Shown here piece after piece: positions 1 to 6,292 of a stretch of 6,292 bases of DNA. This stretch comes from Actinomycetota bacterium (lineage in GTDB: Bacteria > Actinomycetota > Thermoleophilia > Gaiellales > Gaiellaceae). The notes below the pieces were generated by a model. It did not search any database and had not been told where the DNA came from. It saw only the letters and a list, made by a program, of their open reading frames with translations. A program made the translations under genes and the position numbers. Numbering within the stretch: position 1 is the stretch's first letter; the number at the start of each line of letters is the position of its first letter. The DNA is taken from contig VGCB01000172.1 of the NCBI GenBank assembly GCA_016870235.1, positions 1-6,292 of the forward strand, read 5' to 3'.

Positions 1-24
1 GTTCCCGCCCTGAAGGAGATCTGA
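1..24 (+). CDS. 3' end of an upstream gene (partial, tentative)
   Basis: Reading from base 1, the frame gives V-P-A-L-K-E-I followed by TGA at 22-24. The stop directly abuts the TTG start of the dehydrogenase (TGATTG), and the Shine-Dalgarno site of the dehydrogenase lies inside these last codons. Such end-to-start packing is typical of an operon. Only seven residues are visible, so no product can be named. A second frame also stops nearby (TGA at 11-13), so the choice of frame is an inference from the tight junction. Confidence 0.35.
   Translation, partial: VPALKEI
13..18 (+). promoter_or_regulatory. Ribosome binding site for the acyl-CoA dehydrogenase
   Basis: AAGGAG lies six bases before the TTG at 25. 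It decides the start, because there is no ATG or GTG near the N-terminus and the next in-frame Met is residue 51, already inside the conserved N-terminal domain. Confidence 0.75.
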
Positions 25-1191
25 TTGGACTTCCGGCCGTCACCGCTCGCCGAGGAGATTCGCGCCACGGTTCGCGAGCTCTGCGCGCGCTTCCCCGACA
101 CGTACTGGGAGGAGCGCGACCGCCTGCAGGAGTTCCCGTGGGACTTCTACAATGCGATCACAGAGGGCGGCTGGATGGGGATCACCGTGCCGCAGGAGTA
201 CGGGGGCCACGGCCTCGGGCTGCTCGAGGCGAGCGTCGTCGAGCAGGAGATCGCGGCCTCCGGCGCCGGCATGAACGGGTGCAGCGCCGTGCACATCGGG
301 CTCTTCGGCTTCGACCCGATCCTCAAGTTCGGCTCGGAGGAGCTGAAGCGGCGGTTCCTGCCACCGTTCCTCGACGGCTCGCTGCACATCGCGTTCGCCG
401 TCACCGAGCCGGACGCCGGTACGGACACGACGAACATCTCGATGCTCGCCCGCAAGGTCGACGGCGGCTACCTCGTGTCGGGCAAGAAGGTGTGGATCAC
501 GAAGGCCTTGCAGGCACAGCGGATGCTGCTCCTCGTCCGCACGACGCCGCGCGAGGAGGTGGAGCGCAAGACGCACGGGATGACCGTGCTCTTCGCCGAG
601 ATCGACCGGGAGCGTGTCGACGTGCGGCCGATCCCGAAGCTGGGCCGGAACGCCGTCAACACGAACGAGCTCTTCATCGACGAGCTCTTCGTGCCGGAGG
701 AGGATCGGGTCGGCGACGAGGGCGACGGCTTCAAGGTGCTTCTCACGGGGCTCAACGCGGAGCGGATCATCGCCGCCAACGCCGCCCTCGGGCTCGGCAG
801 GGCCGCGCTGCGGCGCGCCGTCGACTACGCCTCGCAGCGCGTCGTGTTCGGGCAGCCGATCGGGCGCAACCAGGCGATCCAGCACCCGCTGGCCGAGGCG
901 AGGATGCGGCTCGACGCCGCCGACCTGATGGCGCAGAAGGCGGCCTGGCTGCACGACTCGGGCTTGCCGTGCGGGCTCGAGGCGAACACCGCCAAGTACC
1001 TCGCCGGCGAAGCGGCGTTCTTCGCCGCTGACCGCGCGCTCGCCACCCACGGCGGGTACGGCTACGCACGCGAGTACCACGTCGAGCGGTACTTCCGCGA
1101 GGCGCGCCTGCTGCGCATCGCGCCCCTGCCGGAGGAGATGATCCTCAACTACGTCGGCGAGCACGTGCTCGGGCTGCCCCGGTCCTACTGA
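25..1191 (+). CDS. Acyl-CoA dehydrogenase family protein (FAD-dependent)
   Basis: A 388-residue protein, normal length for a soluble acyl-CoA dehydrogenase, which uses FAD to form a trans-2-enoyl-CoA from an acyl-CoA and passes electrons to electron-transfer flavoprotein. Domains in order: N-terminal helical domain (about 6-120), middle beta domain (about 123-222) with the flavin/substrate signature F-A-V-T-E-P-D-A-G-T-D (124-134) and V-W-I-T (156-159), and C-terminal helical domain (about 233-385) with R-x-x-F-G-Q-P-I-G-R-N-Q (272-283) and H-G-G-Y-G-Y (342-347). At the position of the usual C-terminal catalytic Glu (Y-E-G-T in medium-chain enzymes) it reads I-A-P-L-P-E-E (365-371), so that Glu is absent. 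Glu246 in L-N-A-E-R-I aligns by eye with the catalytic Glu of isovaleryl-CoA dehydrogenase, so activity is likely retained. The tail G-L-P-R-S-Y is, from memory, common in one broad bacterial subfamily. TTG start chosen for its Shine-Dalgarno site. It is the first complete gene of a plus-strand operon with two CoA ligases. Family is sure; substrate is unknown. Confidence 0.95.
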   Translation: MDFRPSPLAEEIRATVRELCARFPDTYWEERDRLQEFPWDFYNAITEGGWMGITVPQEYGGHGLGLLEASVVEQEIAASGAGMNGCSAVHIGLFGFDPILKFGSEELKRRFLPPFLDGSLHIAFAVTEPDAGTDTTNISMLARKVDGGYLVSGKKVWITKALQAQRMLLLVRTTPREEVERKTHGMTVLFAEIDRERVDVRPIPKLGRNAVNTNELFIDELFVPEEDRVGDEGDGFKVLLTGLNAERIIAANAALGLGRAALRRAVDYASQRVVFGQPIGRNQAIQHPLAEARMRLDAADLMAQKAAWLHDSGLPCGLEANTAKYLAGEAAFFAADRALATHGGYGYAREYHVERYFREARLLRIAPLPEEMILNYVGEHVLGLPRSY

Positions 1192-1270
1192 TGGGGCCGG
1201 GACGTGCTGCCGCTGCTATCGGGGCGTGGGCGCTCGGCCGCATTGGGCGCTTCGCGCCAGGGTCTTGTTG

Positions 1271-1276
1271 AGGGAG
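1271..1276 (+). promoter_or_regulatory. Ribosome binding site setting the TTG 1282 start
   Basis: AGGGAG sits five bases before the TTG at 1282. It favours this start over the longer in-frame GTG at 1204, which has no comparable site and would add 26 residues with no family resemblance. The in-frame GTG at 1276 overlaps the site itself and is less likely. Confidence 0.6.
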
Positions 1277-1281
1277 TGGAG

Positions 1282-3359
1282 TTGAGCGTCGTTCCGTTGC
1301 ACGGCGAGTTGTTCCGGAGGTTCCTCGACCCACGCTCGGTCGCGATCGTCGGGGCCTCGTCGAACGCCTCGGGCTTCGGCGGTCGTGCGTCCGTCAACCT
1401 GACGAGGACGGGCTACGCAGGGAAGATGCACCTCGTCAACCCCGGCCGGGCCGAGATCGCCGGGCATCCCACCGTTCCGTCCGTCGGCGCGATCGAGGAC
1501 GAGGTCGACGCTGCGGTCGTGCTCGTCAACGCCGCCAGCGTGCTCGATGCGGTGAGGGACTGCGCCGCGCACGGCATCCGAGCGATCACCGTCTGCACCG
1601 CGGGCTTCGGCGAGCTCGGCGAGGAGGGACGTGCGACCGAGGCCGAGATCGCGCGCATCGCCCGCGCCGCGGGCTGCCGCGCGATCGGCCCGAACTGCAT
1701 CGGCATCCTCAACGTCGTCGACGGATACGTCCCGGTGCCGACGTACAACGTGACGCTCGACCACACGCCGGGCGGCGTGACGATGATCAGCCAGTCGGGC
1801 GGGATGGCGGTCAATCTCTTCAACCGCGCGCAGGCGCGCGGGATCGGGATCCGGGCGCTTGTCACTCTCGGCAACGAAGCCGACGTCGAGCTGGCGGAGA
1901 TGGTCGAGGCGCTCGTCGCCGACGAGAAGACGTCCGTGATCGCACTGTTCCTCGAGCGGTTGGCGAACGGCCCCCGCTTCGTCGACGCGGCTCGAGGCGC
2001 GCACGCTGCCGGGAAGCCGATCGTCGCGCTCAAGGTCGGTCGGTCCGAGGTAGGGCAGCGAAGCGTGGCCGGGCATACCGGACGCCTCGCCGGGGAGCCG
2101 GCTGTCTACGCGGGAGTCTTCGACCAGTGCGGCGTCATCCAGGCTCGGACGCTCGACGAGCTGCTCGACACCTCCTACGCGCTCGCGACGCTGCCGCGGC
2201 CGCGCGGACGCCGCGTCGGCGTGTTCACGGTCTCTGGCGGCGAGTCGAGCTACTTCGCCGACGAGGGCACCGCCCGCGGGCTCGAGTTTCCGATGATCGC
2301 CGACGAGACGGCCGCGCGCCTGCACCAGATCGTCCGCTTCGCCGTGCCGGGGAACCCCTTCGACGCAACCGGGCAGATCATCGGCAACCCAGAATACATC
2401 CGAGCCGGGCTCGAGGCTTTCTGCGCCGATCCGAACTTCGACCTGATCGCACTCACGACCGCGACCTGGGGTGAGCACGACGCCGGCTCACTCCTCCCGG
2501 AGATGGTGGCGGTCGCGGAGGCGGCGCCGGTTCCGACGGCATTCTGCTCCTGGGCGGCCGGCGCCTTTACGGCGCGGGCGTGGGCGCTGCTGCGTGCGTC
2601 GCGGGTGCCGGCGTTCGAGACCTCCGACGCCGCCGTCGCTGCACTCGCCAACCTCGTACGCTACGTACACGACACGGGCCACGTCTCCGCGAGCAGGCCG
2701 TCCGCCGCTCTGATCCCGGGGCCGTCAAGCGGCAGTCTCGACGAGCACGACGCGAAGCTGCTTCTCGCCGCGTACGGCGTCCCGGTCGTCGAGGAGGTGC
2801 TTGTCACCTCTCTCGATGCCGCGCGCGAGGCCTTCGCGACTCTCGGGGCGCCGGTCGTCTGCAAGGCGCTCGTGGAGGGGGTCGTGCACAAGTCCGACGC
2901 CGGTCTCGTCCACGTCGGCATCCACGACCTCGACGGGCTCGAGGAGGCGCTGGGTGCTCTCGCTTCCGCCGCGGCGGGTCTGACCGTCCGGGGTACCCTC
3001 GTGCAGCGCATGGAGCGTGGCGTGGAGATGATCGTCGGCGGCGCGGTCGACCCGACCTTCGGGCCCGTCCTCATGGTCGGAGCCGGCGGCGTGCTCGCCG
3101 AGCACGAGCCCGACGTCCGGTTCCTCTCGCTCCCCGCGACGAGGGCGGAGATCGAGCAGGCGGCTCGCTCGCTGCGCGGCTTCCCGGTGCTCGAGGGGCT
3201 GCGGGGCGCCCGTCCGGACCTGGCGGCGTTCCTCGACTGCGTCGAGGCCGTCGCTCGCTTCGTCGACGGCGCCCGCGGCTGGCTGCTCTCTCTCGACCTC
3301 AACCCCGTCCTCGTCTCCGAGCGCGGCGCCGTCGCCGTCGACGCCGTCATCGTCCGCGC

Positions 3360-3363
<4 letters not shown>
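1282..3363 (+). CDS. Fused NDP-forming acyl-CoA synthetase (acetate-CoA ligase, ADP-forming, family)
   Basis: With the TTG start this is 693 residues, the usual size of a fused alpha-beta enzyme. The family interconverts acyl-CoA + ADP + phosphate with free acid + CoA + ATP through phosphohistidine. Domains in order: CoA-binding Rossmann domain (about 12-145, S-V-A-I-V-G-A-S at 19-26 and I-G-P-N-C-I-G at 135-141), succinyl-CoA-ligase-like domain (about 160-300, I-S-Q-S-G-G at 169-174), a second such domain (about 308-470, V-S-G-G at 317-320 and N-P-F-D at 358-361), and a C-terminal ATP-grasp domain (about 486-690, H-K-S-D-A-G at 536-541, F-G-P-V-L-M-V-G at 593-600, L-D-L-N-P at 671-675). His265 in A-G-H-T-G is the expected phosphorylated residue. 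His536 probably corresponds to the second histidine of the phosphate relay. There is no GNAT domain, so this is not a Pat-type protein acetyltransferase. It follows the dehydrogenase after 90 bases and overlaps the next gene by ATGA, so the two ligases are probably translated together. Substrate cannot be told. Confidence 0.92.
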
Positions 3364-4988
<1,625 letters not shown>

Positions 4989-4996
4989 CGACTGAG

Positions 4997-5023
4997 GGAG
5001 CGCCGCGTACCCGCGCACGCTCC
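4997..5023 (+). terminator. Possible transcription terminator hairpin after the operon
   Basis: GGAGCG (4997-5002) pairs with CGCTCC (5018-5023), and an inner GCG (5005-5007) pairs with CGC (5014-5016) around a small loop. It begins eight bases after the stop of the AMP-forming ligase, the expected place for an operon terminator. There is no real T tract, only TTT at 5032-5034, so it is at best a weak or non-canonical intrinsic terminator, or a 3'-end stabilising hairpin. Confidence 0.35.
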
Positions 5024-5095
5024 GGATGGCCTTTCGCGTATCTCGTCGCGGTGTCTCCGCGTCCAGGCCTCGGAGCTCTGATATCGCGCACAGGT

Positions 5096-5224
5096 TCAGA
5101 CGAGGGCGTCCAGGTCGACGGCGAACCTGTTCGCCATCGCATCCGTCAGGCAGGACGCGTGCGCCCCGAGGAACCGACAAGCGCTCGTCTCCTCGTGCAT
5201 GGGGCACCTCACCTCGACTTCCAT
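5096..5224 (-). pseudogene. Cys/His-rich 3' gene remnant or very small gene, unrecognised
   Basis: From an ATG at 5224 to TGA at 5096-5098 the minus strand reads 42 residues starting M-E-V-E-V-R-C-P-M-H. About nine in ten codons end in G or C, as in the real genes here. Upstream of the ATG in the same frame (to a GTG at 5284) this falls to about 70 percent, as if coding sequence begins abruptly. The segment has a regular pattern, C-x2-H-x5-C-x5-H-x2-C, ending near A-N-R-F-A-V-D-L-D-A-L-V. It could be the C-terminal end of a larger protein whose 5' part was lost, or a tiny metal-binding protein. An internal ATG (residue 9) follows a GGTGAGG sequence at good spacing and could start a 34-residue peptide. 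The general C...C-R-F look recalls the cysteine-containing end of V4R/XylR-N sensory domains, but this is too weak for a call. It lies on the same strand as the truncated transporter and downstream of it. Confidence 0.3.
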
Positions 5225-5261
5225 GTAGTCAGTTGCGGCGGAGGTGCCTTCACCACGAATG

Positions 5262-5299
5262 CAGCACCAGACCCTCCTCTCCACACCGACATGGTGCTG
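5262..5299. repeat. 8-bp inverted repeat with 22-base spacer
   Basis: CAGCACCA (5262-5269) is the exact reverse complement of TGGTGCTG (5292-5299). It lies just downstream of the minus-strand transporter remnant and could fold as a hairpin at the 3' end of that transcript, but no T tract follows on either strand. The right arm touches a direct repeat of TGACGT (5298-5303 and 5311-5316, period 13). Function is unknown and chance is possible. Confidence 0.35.
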
Positions 5300-5322
5300 A
5301 CGTTCCGTTGTGACGTCCCGGC

Positions 5323-6195
5323 TCAGCTGGCACGGGTCGGGAGGCGGAATCGTGCGGCGATCGTCCCCGTCGCGAGCGTGAGCGCGCAGAGGGTGGCCGC
5401 GTAGCCGATCGCGGCGGGCTCTAGACCGATCTGGCGAGCCGCGACGCCGAGCGCGATCGCCGTCAGGCCGCCGCCGAAGTAGACGGCGATCAGGTACGTC
5501 GAGAACACCTCGCCGCGGCTCTCGACGGGCGCGATCAGCTCCACCATCGACTGCCCCGCCAGGTACGAGAGCGCCTGTCCGACCCCGCCGACGAGCGCTC
5601 CGGCCACGAAGAACGCGAAGCTCTCCGTGAGCAGACCCGTGACGATGAGCGCGAACCCGGCGGGCATGACCGTCGCGCCGAGGACGGCCGAGCGCCGGAT
5701 CGGGAGGCCGCGCAAGCCCATCTGCGCGGCCGCCGAGGAGCCGAGGAAGCAGAAGACGACAATGGACGCCAGCAGCCGGTTCTCAACCCCGAAGAGCCTC
5801 ATCGCCATCACGAGCCCGAGCGCACCGAAGAACGAGGCGGCCATCCAGGCGCAGACGGCGAGGAGCGAGGCGAGGCCGAACGTCGCGCGGGCCGGCGGCA
5901 CCCGGAGCCGCTGAAGGCGGAGCGCGAACGGTTCGCGTGCGGAAACCGTCTCGCGCACGAGGAGCGCGCCCGCGAGAGCGGGCAGAAGCAGCCCCAGCGA
6001 GACGAGGTAGACGAGGTGGAGAGGCCACGGGAGGTACTCGGCGAAGACGGCACCGAACACGGGCCCGGCCGCGAAGCCGGCGACCGACGCGGTCGCTGCA
6101 TGGGTCGCGGCGCGACGCGTGTCCGCGTGCGGCGCCAGCTCGGTGAGGAGCGCTGTGGCCGCGCCGGAGGATGTCCCGTTCGCCGTGGAACTTGG
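5323..6195 (-). pseudogene. 5'-truncated MFS transporter (C-terminal two-thirds)
   Basis: The minus strand encodes the later part of a major facilitator superfamily permease, a proton-coupled inner-membrane exporter or importer of about 400 residues. The open frame runs from TGA 5323-5325 up to a TGA at 6277-6279 without any ATG, GTG or TTG above the GTG at 6060. Family-like sequence starts near G-T-S-S-G-A-A-T-A-L-L-T-E-L-A-P, the end of helix 4 and the following loop. It continues through helix 5 (about 6115-6035), then, counting residues from GTG 6060, helices at about 16-36, 61-88, 96-112, 125-145, 147-172, 186-208 and 214-237, with a short cytoplasmic tail. Helices 1-3 and most of 4 are absent, and none of the three minus frames in 6196-6292 encodes them. 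A start at GTG 6060 would give 245 residues beginning inside helix 5, which is unlikely to work. The retained part has no internal stop or frameshift, so loss is recent or the junction is an assembly artefact. The drug or substrate is unknown. Confidence 0.75.
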
Positions 6196-6215
6196 TGGCG
6201 ACGATCCCTGGTGCT

Positions 6216-6292
6216 CTATCTGGCAACAAGTATAGCAGTGGTGTTGAGCGGCTCCTTTCCGGGTGCGCGTTCGTTCTCAATTGCGGCGACGA
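6216..6292 (-). CDS. Possible 3' end of another minus-strand gene (partial, tentative)
   Basis: One minus-strand frame enters at the window edge and ends at TAG (6216-6218). It gives 24 residues with a natural-looking, charged composition: V-A-A-I-E-N-E-R-A-P-G-K-E-P-L-N, then T-T-A-I-L-V-A-R. Only about half the codons end in G or C, against about 90 percent in the genes of the operon, so if real it may be of foreign origin. A second minus frame is also open to the edge, so the choice is uncertain. I do not recognise the protein. Confidence 0.25.
   Translation of the reverse strand, partial: VAAIENERAPGKEPLNTTAILVAR

Larger units (their letters stand above)
4989..5322. other. 334-base interval between operon and minus-strand remnants
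   Basis: No intact conserved gene is recognised here. The interval holds a hairpin close to the operon end, a separated 8-bp inverted repeat near the transporter end, and a short minus-strand segment with coding-like codon use (each listed separately). Outside that segment, third-position GC falls well below that of the flanking genes in every frame examined. Confidence 0.6.

Noticed and set aside
1204..1281. Longer synthetase start at GTG 1204
   Set aside because: The extra 26 residues resemble nothing in the family and there is no good ribosome binding site, whereas TTG 1282 has one.
2580..3359. Upstream extension of the AMP-forming ligase frame
   Set aside because: It would overlap the synthetase for 780 bases and encode arginine-rich noise; family similarity begins only after the ATG at 3360.
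5298..5316. Direct repeat TGACGT, period 13, as an operator
   Set aside because: Six-base repeats are common by chance, and there is no gene start nearby for it to regulate.
6225..6245. Promoter-like TATACT on the minus strand near 6230
   Set aside because: No acceptable -35 element lies 16-18 bases upstream, and it falls within a possible coding frame.

Overview
The window is GC-rich throughout, with third codon positions dominated by G and C, tightly packed genes and TTG start codons behind clear Shine-Dalgarno sites. This fits a high-GC soil or sediment bacterium, most likely an actinobacterium. The assignment rests on composition and protein style only, because no marker gene is present.

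Positions 1-4988 hold a plus-strand operon for acyl-CoA metabolism. Eight codons of an upstream gene end at 24. An acyl-CoA dehydrogenase follows (25-1191), then after a 90-base gap a fused NDP-forming acyl-CoA synthetase (best start TTG 1282, end 3363), then, overlapping by ATGA, an AMP-forming acyl-CoA ligase (3360-4988). Together they suggest activation of a carboxylic acid to its CoA thioester, alpha,beta-desaturation, and either ATP-yielding release of a CoA product or a second activation step. The substrate cannot be read from the sequence. The dehydrogenase lacks the usual C-terminal catalytic Glu but has a Glu where isovaleryl-CoA-type enzymes carry theirs.

Positions 4989-5322 lie between the operon and minus-strand material. 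They hold a hairpin just after the operon, an 8-bp inverted repeat, and a roughly 43-codon minus-strand stretch (5096-5224) with coding-like codon use and a Cys/His-rich pattern. That stretch looks like the 3' end of a lost gene, or a very small gene.

Positions 5323 to about 6195 are the C-terminal two-thirds of a major facilitator superfamily transporter on the minus strand. The first three membrane helices and most of the fourth are missing, and no start codon exists in the open frame upstream. Beyond it (about 6196-6292) composition becomes less GC-rich, and another minus-strand reading frame ends at a TAG (6216-6218). The right-hand third thus looks like a row of 5'-truncated minus-strand remnants, a site of gene erosion or recombination.

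No RNA gene, CRISPR array, complete mobile element or clearly new system is visible. The points most worth a second look are the dehydrogenase active site, the pairing of two mechanistically different CoA ligases, and the truncated-gene region.
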